Assembly: GCA_002482645.1 (NCBI GenBank) | Contig: DLGJ01000001.1 | Span: 124,201 to 188,200, forward strand | Origin: Hyphomicrobiaceae bacterium UBA7697 | GTDB lineage: Bacteria > Pseudomonadota > Alphaproteobacteria > Rhizobiales > Methyloligellaceae | Reading direction: 5' to 3' | Length of the DNA stretch: 64,000 nt | In this document: positions 27,544-36,561 of the stretch, piece after piece | Layout: the number at the start of each line of letters is the position of its first letter | Position numbering within the stretch: the stretch's first letter is position 1 | Translations under genes and position numbers: made by a program | Notes under the pieces: model-generated | What the model saw: the letters and a program-made list of their open reading frames with translations, nothing else | Databases searched by the model: none | What the model was told of the DNA's origin: nothing

Positions 27544-27893
27544 GGCCCCCAATGGCCCCCGCGCAGTCTATTGATCCCTACTTCAGCCCGGAGCGAACCC
27601 CGAGCCCCCCGATCAATCAGCCGTCCTTGGCATTTCTTCCGATCCGGTAATCCCGTACGCTCGGATCGTTACACCCTCTTGTTTGCCATCTCTTGTTTGG
27701 CTTGCCGGGTGCGCCTTTTTGATTCGGCTAATCAATCTATTAGGAACCATACCCCCTCGCTCGGAGAAGGGACAAATCACGGTTTCTTACACTCTATTAC
27801 GGACCCTGCTTCCCCTTAACAATTTGATTTCAAATCGTTTTTTCACGCGGCCGGGAGATTGGCGGGCATTATCGTTAACGCCCGCCATCACAC
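27544..27893 (-). promoter_or_regulatory. AT-richer intergenic region between ftsZ and lpxC
   Basis: No gene is visible in these 350 bases. The stretch 27650-27850 is clearly more AT-rich than its surroundings and contains a small palindrome, GATTTGAAATC on the minus strand, near 27825-27840. It probably holds the lpxC promoter, allowing lipid A synthesis to be expressed apart from ftsZ. I could not fix -35 and -10 elements with confidence. Confidence 0.5.
27861..27886 (-). terminator. Hairpin just downstream of ftsZ
   Basis: An 11-base-pair stem (GGCGGGCATTA with TAACGCCCGCC) encloses a four-base loop, beginning seven bases after the ftsZ stop. The single non-Watson-Crick position is a G-U wobble only in RNA made from the minus strand, which fits a structure acting in ftsZ mRNA. 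No T-run follows, so this may protect or shorten the 3' end rather than be a classic intrinsic terminator. Confidence 0.5.
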
Positions 27894-29612
27894 TCAGTTG
27901 GCCCGGCGGCGCAGAAAAGCGGGAATCTCCAGATCGTCGTCGCCGAGCGATTCCACCTGCGCGACCGCCGCGGCCACCTGTCCGTGCATCACGCGCGGCT
28001 GGGGCTGCGGCTGGGCCGCGATGCGCTTCGGCGCCGGGGCCGCGGGGATGTTCGCTGGCGGCTGGACGCTGAGCGTTTGCGGTGCCTGAGGCCGCGGCGC
28101 AGGCCGTCCGGCCACGGGGACCGGCGCGAAATCCGGCTCCATCTTGGAGGGCATTTCCGCATCCTCGTCCTTCTTGCCGCGTCCCACATTGGCGAGACGC
28201 TCCAGGAAGCCGACCTTCCGCTTCTGAGCGTCGAGACCCACGGACCCGTTCTCGCCGGCCTTGGCCTGAAGGGCCTTCTGCGCCACAAGCGGAAGTTCCT
28301 CGACATTCGGCATACGGCGGACCGGCCGCTTGATGGCGGCGGGCGGCGCGGGCTGAAAGTTCTGGGACGCTTGCGAAGGCTTCGGAGGAGCCGGAGGCCG
28401 CGGCAGGGCAACCCCGCTGACGGCCTGGGGCCGCTTTTCGATGGTCACGTCGTTCGGCGCGCGCCAGACCTGTGCTTCCTTGGCGGGCTCGGGCATGGGC
28501 ACCATGAGGCTTTCGTCGAGCTCGACCGGCTCGTCGGCGCTGGCGCCCGGAACGCTGGCAAGTCCGGCCAGGCGCTCCGTAAGACGCCCGCGATCGGCCT
28601 GACCTTGCGCCATGGAGGCTCCGGCGGGCTTCTCGTCGCTTCCGGCTCCAATGCCGATGCCGGTCGCCACCACCGAGACGCGGATCACGCCGTCGAGTTC
28701 GTCGTCATAGGTCGCGCCCACGATGATGTTGGCGTCCTCGTCGGCTTCCGCGCGGATGCGGCTCGCCGCTTCATCGACCTCGTAAAGGGTCAGGTCGTTG
28801 CCGCCGGTGATCGACACCAGCAGGCCGCTCGACCCCTTCATGCAGACGTCGTCGAGCAGCGGATTGGAGATGGCGGCCTCGGCGGCGTCGATCGCGCGCC
28901 GGTCGCCGCTCGCCTCGCCCGTGCCCATCATGGCCTTGCCCATGCCGGCCATGATCGTGCGGACATCGGCGAAATCGAGATTGATGAGGCCTTCCTTGAC
29001 CATCAGATCGGTGATGCAGCCGACGCCGGAGCGCAGCACGTCGTCGGCCATGCCGAAGGCGTCGGTGAACGTCGTCTTCTCGTTGGCGACCCGGAACAGG
29101 TTCTGGTTCGGGATGATGAGCAGCGTGTCGACGTATTTCTGCAGTTCCTCGATCCCGGCCTCGGCGGCCCGCATGCGGCGCGACCCTTCGAACTGGAACG
29201 GCTTGGTCACCACGCCAACGGTGAGGATACCCTCTTCCCGGGACGCGCGCGCGATCACGGGCGCCGCGCCCGTTCCCGTGCCGCCGCCCATGCCGGCGGT
29301 GATGAAGGTCATGTGGCAACCGACGAGATGAGCCTTGATGTCGGCCATCGCCTCTTCGGCGGCGGCCGCGCCGATCTCGGGCTTGGACCCCGCGCCGAGC
29401 CCCTCGGTCACGTTGTTGCCCATCTGGATACGGCGTTCGGCGCTGGAACTCATCAGGGCCTGCGCGTCGGTGTTCGCGACGACGAATTCGACCCCGTTGA
29501 GCCCACGCTCAATCATGTTGTTCACGGCGTTGCCGCCGGCGCCGCCCACACCGAACACGGTAATACGCGGCTTGAGTTCGGTAAGATCCGGCACTTTGAG
29601 ATTGATCGTCAT
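27894..29612 (-). CDS. ftsZ: FtsZ, tubulin-like division GTPase
   Basis: FtsZ polymerises into the cytokinetic ring. The 572-residue product has the GTPase domain at about 12-320: FGVGGAGGNAVNNMI, the tubulin signature GGGTGTG at 109-115, and NLDFADVRTIM, the catalytic synergy loop. A very long, Pro-, Ala- and Lys-rich linker of about 235 residues follows, much longer than the ~50 of E. coli and similar to Caulobacter and rhizobia. The C-terminal peptide DLEIPAFLRRRAN (560-572) is the conserved docking site for FtsA and other partners. The ATG at 29612 matches the family start (MTINLKVPDLTELKPRI). It follows ftsA by 88 bases. Confidence 0.97.
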   Translation of the reverse strand: MTINLKVPDLTELKPRITVFGVGGAGGNAVNNMIERGLNGVEFVVANTDAQALMSSSAERRIQMGNNVTEGLGAGSKPEIGAAAAEEAMADIKAHLVGCHMTFITAGMGGGTGTGAAPVIARASREEGILTVGVVTKPFQFEGSRRMRAAEAGIEELQKYVDTLLIIPNQNLFRVANEKTTFTDAFGMADDVLRSGVGCITDLMVKEGLINLDFADVRTIMAGMGKAMMGTGEASGDRRAIDAAEAAISNPLLDDVCMKGSSGLLVSITGGNDLTLYEVDEAASRIRAEADEDANIIVGATYDDELDGVIRVSVVATGIGIGAGSDEKPAGASMAQGQADRGRLTERLAGLASVPGASADEPVELDESLMVPMPEPAKEAQVWRAPNDVTIEKRPQAVSGVALPRPPAPPKPSQASQNFQPAPPAAIKRPVRRMPNVEELPLVAQKALQAKAGENGSVGLDAQKRKVGFLERLANVGRGKKDEDAEMPSKMEPDFAPVPVAGRPAPRPQAPQTLSVQPPANIPAAPAPKRIAAQPQPQPRVMHGQVAAAVAQVESLGDDDLEIPAFLRRRAN

Positions 29613-29700
29613 CGCGGCTTCCAATCCTTGCGAATTGCCCCTTGCTATTGAGCCAACGCCCACACCCCCTTGAAACGCGTGGCGTCCGGCTTCGTGTCCG

Positions 29701-30996
29701 TTAAAAGTTCTCCATGATCCACTCGCCCACCCGGGCGAAGTAGCCTGTTCCCGTACGCAAGAACCGTTGCCCGGATTGGGTTCCGGGCTTTTCGTCACCG
29801 CGCGCCCAATGCAAAAACAAACCGATCGCGGCGGAGAAGTCCGGCGCGGCGGCGGCAGGCGGCAATCCCGTCATGGCGCGCGGGCGTCCAAGGCGCGCCG
29901 GGCGTCCAAACATGTTCGAGGCGAGCTCCACGAGGCCCGTGAGCTGGCTGCCGCCTCCGGTCAGCACCAAATGCTGGGCGACCTCGGCGGGGAACCCGCT
30001 GGCGGCGAGCCGGTGCCGCATCAGGTCGAGAATCTCCTCGACGCGCGGGCGGATGATGCAGGCGAGCTGCGCCTTCGTGATCTGATTGACGTTTCCTTGC
30101 GCGATTCCGCTCACGCACGGATAGGTGATGATCTCGCGCTCGTCGGACAGCGTCGCGAAGGCGCTGCCGTGCAGTGTCTTCAGCCGCTCGGCATGGTCCA
30201 TGGGCGCGCCGAGCGTGCGCGCGATGTCGACGGTCACGCCATGGCCACCGAGCGCGATCGCATCGGCATGCAGGAAATGACCGTCGGCGATGACCGACAA
30301 GGTGGTCGTACCGGCACCGAAGTCGATGCAGGCGACGCCGAGCTTCGCTTCGTCCGGGGTGAGGACCGACAACGCGCTCGAATAGGGCGCGGCCACCAGG
30401 TCCGCGATGCCGAGATGGCACCGCTCGACGCATAGCATCAGATTGCGGGTCGCGGCCTCGTCCGCCGTAACCGTGTGGAGGTCCACCGTGAGACGCTCGC
30501 CGCACATGCCGCGCGGCTCCGAGATGCCGCCATTGTCGTCCAGGCGAAAATCGGTCGGAAGCGCATGAAGCACCGTGCGCCGGTCGCGCGCCGCATATTG
30601 ACGGCCCCCGGCGAGCAAGCGCCGGACATCGTCCTCGCGCACCGAGCCGGACGGGAGACCGACACCGGCGGAAAAGCTTTCGCTCTTGAGCCGTCCGGCG
30701 GTGACGGACAGATGGACATCCTCGACCACGACGCCGGCCATCCGTTCGGCCGAGTCGACGGCGGCGCGGATGCAATGCTCGGCCGTGTCGAGATGGGTGA
30801 CCATGCCGGCCTTCAACCCGTCCGAACGGGTGTGCCCAAAGCCGAGCACGTCGAAGTGCATGGCTTCGGCGCTGCCTTCGAGCCAATCGGGCGTGGAAGA
30901 GGCCTTGCCGATCAGGCAGCACACTTTGCTCGTGCCGATGTCGAGCGCGGCCACGATGCGCTGGCGCTTTCCTCTGATCGATGGGTTGTAGGTCAT
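29701..30996 (-). CDS. ftsA: FtsA, actin-like divisome protein
   Basis: FtsA anchors FtsZ filaments to the membrane and recruits later divisome proteins. The 431-residue product has the actin-fold ATPase motifs: phosphate 1 in IVAALDIGTSKVCCLIGK, phosphate 2 in VACIDFGAGTTTLSVIADG, and the adenosine motif in LVLTGGGSQLTGLVELA. The insertion between the first motifs contains the 1C domain (DVHLSVTAG). The C-terminus ends RVGEWIMENF, an amphipathic membrane-targeting helix. The ATG at 30996 directly abuts an AGGAGG, an unusually short spacing, so a slightly different initiation codon is possible. The gap to the ftsQ stop is 22 bases. Confidence 0.95.
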   Translation of the reverse strand: MTYNPSIRGKRQRIVAALDIGTSKVCCLIGKASSTPDWLEGSAEAMHFDVLGFGHTRSDGLKAGMVTHLDTAEHCIRAAVDSAERMAGVVVEDVHLSVTAGRLKSESFSAGVGLPSGSVREDDVRRLLAGGRQYAARDRRTVLHALPTDFRLDDNGGISEPRGMCGERLTVDLHTVTADEAATRNLMLCVERCHLGIADLVAAPYSSALSVLTPDEAKLGVACIDFGAGTTTLSVIADGHFLHADAIALGGHGVTVDIARTLGAPMDHAERLKTLHGSAFATLSDEREIITYPCVSGIAQGNVNQITKAQLACIIRPRVEEILDLMRHRLAASGFPAEVAQHLVLTGGGSQLTGLVELASNMFGRPARLGRPRAMTGLPPAAAAPDFSAAIGLFLHWARGDEKPGTQSGQRFLRTGTGYFARVGEWIMENF

Positions 30997-31018
30997 CCTC
31001 CTGCCCTCAAGCTCCGTC

Positions 31019-32014
31019 TCAGGTCCTGCCGCCGGGTTTCTTGACCGCGCCGGTCGCCGATGTCGGCGCGCCAGCGGGCGCAACCTCGTCCGCGGCGGCG
31101 GCCGTGGTTTCGCGCATGCGCAGCGTGACCCGGTCCAGGAGCCGCATGTCGATGGCCGCGATATCGCGTTCGAACACGCCGCGCTCGGCCTGGAGCTTTT
31201 CGAGCGAGTCGAGTGCCATCTCGACATTTCCGTCGGGCAGCATGATTTCCGTGCCGGTACGGAGTTTCAGTGTCCAGCGGCGGTCGCCGACACGCAGCGC
31301 CGCCAGCATCCTGTTCTTCAGGTCGGGATATGGCGCGAGAATTTCATAAAGTTCGGCCGCGTGCTTCGCGGCGCCCTCGCCCACCACGAGCGGGAGTTCG
31401 GGAAAGGCCTGAGGCAACGCAGGCGCCAACACCACGCCTTCGTCGTCCACCACGAAGGTGTGTCCCTTGTTCTGCCACATCGCATAGGGATCGCGCTCCT
31501 CGATGACCACTTGGAGGGTCGACGGCAGAAGCCGCATCACCTGGGCGTGACGGATCCACGGAACCGCCTCGAGGCGCTCCTTGGCGGCGTCCGTATCGAA
31601 CGCCAGCATCAATGTCTCGGGTCCGGCCGCGAGGGCCGTCGTGATCGCGGCGTCGGTCGCGTTCCTCTGGCCTTCGACCATCACGCGCTTCACGCCGAAT
31701 CCCATCGCCACGACGGCGCGCTCGGCACCCGTTACCGCGGCGTTAAAGAGTTGCTCGATTTGACCGCCGACAATCGCTCCATAGAGGACCGCGCTGGCGG
31801 CGAACGCGGCGCAAAGCAACTGCCAGGTTCCGCTCCTGCGGCGGCGGCGCGTCCGGCCGAGATGGACCGTCCTCGGACCCTTCGCGACGACGTTCCGATT
31901 GCCTTGCGGCACGGGGAGACGACGGTCGGGCGGAAGTGCCGCGCCGCGCGCCACCGGCGCCCTGCGGGACCCGCCAGACTTTCCGTAACTCCTTGACGTG
32001 CCTAGCGATTGCAC
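31019..32014 (-). CDS. ftsQ: FtsQ, divisome membrane protein with POTRA domain
   Basis: FtsQ links the early cytoplasmic divisome to FtsL, FtsB, FtsI and FtsW. The 331-residue product has a basic cytoplasmic N-terminus (about 1-65), one membrane span (about 66-86, LLCAAFAASAVLYGAIV), a POTRA domain (VKRVMVEGQRNATDAAITTAL ... ERDPYAMW) and a beta domain with the conserved WTLKLRTGTEIMLP. Start choice: a GTG at 32014 is preceded by GGAGG at suitable distance, inside the end of ddl. A TTG at 32035 is less likely. The gene therefore overlaps ddl by 13 bases. An Ala/Thr/Pro-rich tail closes the protein. Confidence 0.93.
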   Translation of the reverse strand: MQSLGTSRSYGKSGGSRRAPVARGAALPPDRRLPVPQGNRNVVAKGPRTVHLGRTRRRRRSGTWQLLCAAFAASAVLYGAIVGGQIEQLFNAAVTGAERAVVAMGFGVKRVMVEGQRNATDAAITTALAAGPETLMLAFDTDAAKERLEAVPWIRHAQVMRLLPSTLQVVIEERDPYAMWQNKGHTFVVDDEGVVLAPALPQAFPELPLVVGEGAAKHAAELYEILAPYPDLKNRMLAALRVGDRRWTLKLRTGTEIMLPDGNVEMALDSLEKLQAERGVFERDIAAIDMRLLDRVTLRMRETTAAAADEVAPAGAPTSATGAVKKPGGRT

Positions 32015-32937
32015 GACGCATCCTCCACGATCCAACGGACCAGCTCGCCAAAAGATCGCCCGCTATGGGCCGCAAGCTCAGGCACCAGTGACGTGGCCGT
32101 CATGCCAGGTTGGGTGTTGACCTCAAGACAGATCAGTTCCCCCGTTCCATCTGGCCGGTCGTCGAATCTGAAGTCCGAACGACTGACCCCACGGCAGCCC
32201 AGTGCCCTATGAGCCGCTACCGACAGCTTCTGTACCAATTGGTAAACATTTGGTTTAAGCGAAGCCGGCAATTCGTGAATTGAGCCCCCTGGGGCGTATT
32301 TTGATTCAAAGTCGTAGAATGAGAGGCCTTCCGCGGGACGGATCTCAATCACGCCGAGCGCTTCCTCTCCCATGACCGCGCAAGTCAGCTCCCGCCCGGG
32401 GATGTAACGCTCGACCATCAGTTCTTCGCCCAGGGCCCAATCGGCGGAATGCAACTCTTGCGGCGGATTGGCCTGGTCCTCCCGGACGATATAAACGCCG
32501 ACGGAAGACCCTTCCGCCGGGGGCTTTATCACGTAAGGCGGTTTGATCGGGTGGCCCTTGGCCGCCTCGGCGCGGCTCACCAGCCGGCTTTCGGCCACGG
32601 GCACGCCCGCTTCCCGCAGCACCGCCTTGGCGCGTTCCTTGTGCATGGCGAGCGCGGAGGCCAGCACGCCCGAATGGGTGTAGGGCACGCCCATGGTCTC
32701 AAGCACGCCCTGGATGCAGCCGTCCTCGCCGTAGCGGCCATGAAGCGCGTTGAAGCACACATCCGGCTCGAGTTCGGCGAGACGGGCAGCCACGGCCCGG
32801 TCCACGTCCACTTTCGTGACCCGGTAGCCCTCCCCCTCGAGCGCATCGGCGCAGGCGTTGCCGGAGCGCAGTGAAATCTCGCGCTCCGAGGACAGGCCTC
32901 CCATGAGAACGGCGACATGCGTTTGTTGATCTGCCAT
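32002..32937 (-). CDS. ddl: D-alanine--D-alanine ligase
   Basis: Ddl makes the D-Ala-D-Ala dipeptide that MurF adds to the peptidoglycan precursor. The 311-residue product is of the short DdlB type. It has the N-terminal VLMGGLSSEREISLRSG, FNALHGRYGEDGCIQGVLE with the substrate His/Gly pair, the ATP-grasp core PYVIKPPAEGSSVGVYIV, and CLEVNTQPGMTATSLVPE with the Mg-binding Glu and Asn. The ATG at 32937 fits the family. It lies 164 bases after murB, with a CtrA-type site in that gap, and overlaps ftsQ. It therefore probably begins a cell-cycle-regulated ddl-ftsQ-ftsA unit. Confidence 0.95.
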   Translation of the reverse strand: MADQQTHVAVLMGGLSSEREISLRSGNACADALEGEGYRVTKVDVDRAVAARLAELEPDVCFNALHGRYGEDGCIQGVLETMGVPYTHSGVLASALAMHKERAKAVLREAGVPVAESRLVSRAEAAKGHPIKPPYVIKPPAEGSSVGVYIVREDQANPPQELHSADWALGEELMVERYIPGRELTCAVMGEEALGVIEIRPAEGLSFYDFESKYAPGGSIHELPASLKPNVYQLVQKLSVAAHRALGCRGVSRSDFRFDDRPDGTGELICLEVNTQPGMTATSLVPELAAHSGRSFGELVRWIVEDASCNR

Positions 32938-33012
32938 GGACGGCCCCTGTCGGTTGGATTGACACGCGGAACGGCATCCGGTGTCCATCACATCCAAGAC
33001 ACCGTGATTTGG

Positions 33013-33028
33013 TTAACGCTGCATTAAC
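33013..33028. promoter_or_regulatory. CtrA-type binding site upstream of ddl-ftsQA
   Basis: The sequence TTAA-CGCTGCA-TTAAC matches the CtrA consensus TTAA-N7-TTAAC exactly. It also matches on the opposite strand, because the first TTAA is preceded by GG. It lies about 75-90 bases upstream of the ddl ATG, in the only sizeable gap between murB and ftsZ. CtrA is the alphaproteobacterial cell-cycle regulator known to control ftsQA in Caulobacter. Binding is inferred, not shown. Confidence 0.65.
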
Positions 33029-33101
33029 CGTATTCGCGCCGCCTGGCACGCCGATTGCCGCGAGAGGCTTTGCCCATGTCAGGGGCCTGTCATGGAAGGC
33101 C

Positions 33102-34022
33102 CTAGGCGGGCTTGCCGAGCCGTTTGATTTCCCATTCGAGCTGGACGCCGCTGGTCTCCTTGACCCGCGCCCGCACCGTCTCGCCCAGCGTCTCCAGGTC
33201 GCCGGCCGAGGCGTTGCCCTCGTTGATGAGAAAGTTGCAATGGAGCTCCGAAACCTTCGCGTCGCCGACCGCGAGACCCCGGCATCCGGCCGCGTCGATA
33301 AGCTGCCACGACTTGTTGCCTTCGGGATTCTTGAAGGTCGACCCGCCCGTGCGGCTCTTGATGGGTTGGACCTCTTCGCGATAGGCGGCAATCTCGTCCA
33401 TCTCGGCGAGGATTTTGGCGGGGTCGCCGGGGCGTCCCTGAAACAGCGCCTCGGTGAAGATGTAATCGTCCGGCGCGCCGCAATGGCGGTAGGCGTAGTG
33501 CATGTCCGCGACCGGCACGACGTGGATCTTGCCGGCACGGTCGACGGCCCGCGCCTCGACGAGCACGTCGCACGTCTCGGTGCCGTGCGCGCCGCCATTC
33601 ATGCGCAGCGCGCCGCCGATCCCGCCGGGAATGCCCCTGTAGAACGATAGTCCGGCAATGCCGGCGTCCGCCGCGGCGCGCGCGACTTTCACATCCGGCA
33701 CGGCCGTGCCGACCCGCAGGCGGGACCCGTCCTCGACCTTGATCTCGTTGAAGCCGCGGCCAAGGCGGATCACGACGCCGTCGATCCCGCCATCGCGAAC
33801 CAGAAGGTTCGAACCGAGTCCGATCATCGTGACCGGCACGCCGTCGGGCAAGGCCTTCATGAAATAAGCGAGGTCCGCCTCGTCGGCGGGCGAGAACAGG
33901 ACTTCGGCCGGCCCCCCCACGCGGAACCAGGTGTAATCCTTCAGCTCCGTGCCGGATGCGAGGCGTCCACGCAGATCCGGCATCGCCGCCGTCAACGCAT
34001 CGAAGAGTTCGGTGCCGCTCAC
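33102..34022 (-). CDS. murB: UDP-N-acetylenolpyruvoylglucosamine reductase
   Basis: MurB reduces the enolpyruvyl precursor to UDP-MurNAc with NADPH and FAD. The 306-residue product has the FAD-binding signatures YTWFRVGGPAEVLF and GLGSNLLVRDGGIDGVVIRLG, the substrate segment LSFYRGIPGGIGGALRMNGG with the catalytic Arg, and RTGGSTFKNP with the catalytic Ser proton donor. The C-terminal EWEIKRLGK is also typical. The start is a GTG (VSGTELFDAL) overlapping the murC stop as GTGA. Frame sequence upstream lies inside murC and lacks similarity. The length and arrangement match type II-like MurB of alphaproteobacteria. Confidence 0.95.
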   Translation of the reverse strand: MSGTELFDALTAAMPDLRGRLASGTELKDYTWFRVGGPAEVLFSPADEADLAYFMKALPDGVPVTMIGLGSNLLVRDGGIDGVVIRLGRGFNEIKVEDGSRLRVGTAVPDVKVARAAADAGIAGLSFYRGIPGGIGGALRMNGGAHGTETCDVLVEARAVDRAGKIHVVPVADMHYAYRHCGAPDDYIFTEALFQGRPGDPAKILAEMDEIAAYREEVQPIKSRTGGSTFKNPEGNKSWQLIDAAGCRGLAVGDAKVSELHCNFLINEGNASAGDLETLGETVRARVKETSGVQLEWEIKRLGKPA

Positions 34023-35449
34023 GCCGCGTCTCCTTCCGCCGCCAGCCGTCCGGGAAGCGCATTGATCCAATCGGTGATCGTGCCCGCGCCGAGGCCGACG
34101 ACGAGATCGCCCTTATCGACCACGGACGCGATGGTTGCCGCCAAGGACTCTTCATCGTCGACCAAGAGCACGTGCGGATGGCCGTGACGGCGCAAGCCGG
34201 CCGCGAGCTCGTCGCGGTCGATGCCCGGGATCGGCGCCTCGCCGGCCGAATAGACCGGCGTGAGTACGACGATATCGGCGTCGTCGAAGCACGCGGAGAA
34301 ATCGTTGAACAACGCTTGCAGGCGCGTGTAGCGATGCGGCTGCATCACCGCGACGATGCGGCCCTCCCCGGCCGCGTTCGCGCCGCGCAAGACCGAGGCA
34401 ATTTCCACCGGGTGATGGGCATAGTCGTCGTAGATCGCGACGCCCCGCCATTCGCCGACACGCGTGAAGCGCCGTTTCACGCCGGAGAAATTGGCGAGCG
34501 TCGCGCGGATCTCCTCGTCGCCAATGCCTGCTTCCGTCGCGACCGCGAGCGCGGCGATGGCATTGAGCGCGTTGTAGTGGCCGAGGGACGGCAGCATCAG
34601 GTCCTTCACTTCGCGAGCGCCGCCCGCGACGCCCGAGCCGAGGCGCACGTCGAAGGTGATCGTGGCGTGATCTGGGCGCACGTTGAACAGCCGAATGTCG
34701 GCCGAGCGCGAGACGCCATAGGTCAGGATGCGGCGCCCGTTTTCGGCGCCGCCGAGAGTCGCGATCAGGCTACGCACGACGGGATGATCGACACAGGCGA
34801 CGACGACGCCATAGAACGGGATCGCTTCGATGAACTGTTCGAACGCCTGGTACAGCACGTCTTCGGACGCCCAAAAATCCATGTGCTCGGGGTCGATATT
34901 GGTGATGACGCCGATTTGTGTCGGCAGCTTCACGAACGTGCCGTCGGATTCGTCGGCCTCGACGACCATCCACTCGCCCTGTCCAATACGCGCGTTCGTG
35001 CCCCACGCATTGATGATACCGCCGGTGATGACGGTCGGGTCGAGGCCGCCCCCAAAGAGCAGATCGGCAATCAGGGACGTCGTCGTGGTCTTGCCGTGCG
35101 TGCCGGTCACCGAAACCGTGGTGCAGGGCCGCATGAGCTCCGCCAGCATCTCGGCGCGGCGGATAATCGGTATACCGCGTTCTTGCGCGGCTTCGAATTC
35201 GGGATTGCCCGCCTTCACGGCACTCGAGATCACCAGATAGGCGGCGCCGTCGACATTACCGGGATCGTGGCCGATCAGGCACTCGATGCCGTGCTCGCGC
35301 AGGCGCCTGAGGTTTGGACCGTCTTTCAGATCGCTGCCTCGCACGCGATAGCCGCGCGTATGCATCACCTCGGCGATGGCACTCATGCCGATGCCACCGA
35401 TGCCCACGATGTGAAACAGACCCGTCGTTTCAGGCGGAGGCAAATGCAT
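34019..35449 (-). CDS. murC: UDP-N-acetylmuramate--L-alanine ligase
   Basis: MurC adds L-alanine to UDP-MurNAc, the first step of stem-peptide synthesis. The 476-residue product starts at ATG 35449, eight bases after murG. It has the N-terminal UDP-binding loop FHIVGIGGIGMSAIAEVM, the ATP P-loop VTGTHGKTTTTSLI, the Mur-ligase motif DYAHHPVEIASVLR, and MQPHRYTRLQALFNDF, all typical of MurC. It overlaps murB by four bases (GTGA), consistent with coupled translation. Confidence 0.96.
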   Translation of the reverse strand: MHLPPPETTGLFHIVGIGGIGMSAIAEVMHTRGYRVRGSDLKDGPNLRRLREHGIECLIGHDPGNVDGAAYLVISSAVKAGNPEFEAAQERGIPIIRRAEMLAELMRPCTTVSVTGTHGKTTTTSLIADLLFGGGLDPTVITGGIINAWGTNARIGQGEWMVVEADESDGTFVKLPTQIGVITNIDPEHMDFWASEDVLYQAFEQFIEAIPFYGVVVACVDHPVVRSLIATLGGAENGRRILTYGVSRSADIRLFNVRPDHATITFDVRLGSGVAGGAREVKDLMLPSLGHYNALNAIAALAVATEAGIGDEEIRATLANFSGVKRRFTRVGEWRGVAIYDDYAHHPVEIASVLRGANAAGEGRIVAVMQPHRYTRLQALFNDFSACFDDADIVVLTPVYSAGEAPIPGIDRDELAAGLRRHGHPHVLLVDDEESLAATIASVVDKGDLVVGLGAGTITDWINALPGRLAAEGDAA

Positions 35450-35457
35450 GGTGCCGC

Positions 35458-36561
35458 CTACTCTTGGTCCGGACCGGCCAGGTCCGCGACAAGGTCGGCG
35501 AGCTTGTTCACCGCGCGCACATTGCCCATGGCCTTGGAGTTGGCGGCCGCCTTGGCGAGAAGGTCCGGATTGCCGAGCAACCGCTCCAGCTCGGCGGCCA
35601 AACGATCGGCGGTGATGTCGGATTGATGCATGCACCAGCCGCCGCCATTCTCCTCGAGCCGCCGCGCGTTTTCGAGCTGATCGTTGTCGATGGCGTGCGG
35701 CAGGGGCACGAGAATGGCCGGACGGCCGATCGCCGTCAGTTCGGCCACGGTCGAGGCGCCTGCCCTGGAGATGACGAGGTGTGAGTTCGCGATGCGCTCG
35801 GGCAGGTCCTTGAAGAACGGCGCCACTTCCGCGGCGATCTCCGCCGCACGATAGGCCTCGCGCACTTCGGCAAGATCCTCCGGCCGCGCCTGCTGCACGA
35901 CCGTCAGCCGCCACCGCAGCGGCGAGGGAAGTTTCTCCAGCGCTTGCGGAATCATTTCGGAAAAGAACCGCGCGCCCTGGCTGCCGCCGAAGACGAGCAG
36001 CAACAGCCGCCCCGCCGCTTCCGGAGGCGCATAGTCCTGATCGCGAAACGCCACGACCGCATCGCGCACGGGATTGCCGGTCACCACCGCGCGCTTTTCG
36101 GCGCGGCTCCGAAGATGTTTCGTGGTCCCGAACGACAAGGCGATGGCATCGGCGAAACGGGACAGCAAACGATTGGCCCTGCCCATCACCGCGTTCTGCT
36201 CATGCAGCACGGTGGGAATGGCGAGCGACCGCGCGGCCATCAGCGGCGGCAGCGTGGGATACCCACCGAAGCCCACGACGACATAGGGCTGCACCATTTC
36301 GAGCAAGCGCCGCGCCCTGAAATAGCCTTTCGCCAGCGTGCTCAGCGTTTTCATCACGGCGCCGGGCGACCGGCCCGAGAATGTCGCCGAGGGCACGCGG
36401 TAGACGGCGCGCGCCGGAAAGTCGGCGCCGTATTGCTCCGCACGCTCGTCGGTCGCAAGCTCCACGGCGAAGCCGCGGCGCGTCAGTTCTTGTGCCAGGG
36501 CGGTGGCCGGAAACAGATGCCCGCCCGTACCGCCGGCAGCCAGTAGAATGGTTTGCGTCAA
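35458..36561 (-). CDS. murG: MurG, lipid II-forming N-acetylglucosaminyltransferase
   Basis: MurG transfers GlcNAc onto lipid I at the inner face of the membrane to make lipid II. The 367-residue GT28 enzyme has the N-terminal loop LAAGGTGGHLFPATALA, the acceptor-side segment VVGFGGYPTLPPL, VLHEQNAVMGRANRLL, the second Gly loop LLVFGGSQGARFF, and the donor site SRAGASTVAELTAIGRPAILVPLP with its conserved Glu. Translation appears to start at a TTG whose last two bases overlap the ftsW stop (TTGA). Confidence 0.96.
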   Translation of the reverse strand: MTQTILLAAGGTGGHLFPATALAQELTRRGFAVELATDERAEQYGADFPARAVYRVPSATFSGRSPGAVMKTLSTLAKGYFRARRLLEMVQPYVVVGFGGYPTLPPLMAARSLAIPTVLHEQNAVMGRANRLLSRFADAIALSFGTTKHLRSRAEKRAVVTGNPVRDAVVAFRDQDYAPPEAAGRLLLLVFGGSQGARFFSEMIPQALEKLPSPLRWRLTVVQQARPEDLAEVREAYRAAEIAAEVAPFFKDLPERIANSHLVISRAGASTVAELTAIGRPAILVPLPHAIDNDQLENARRLEENGGGWCMHQSDITADRLAAELERLLGNPDLLAKAAANSKAMGNVRAVNKLADLVADLAGPDQE

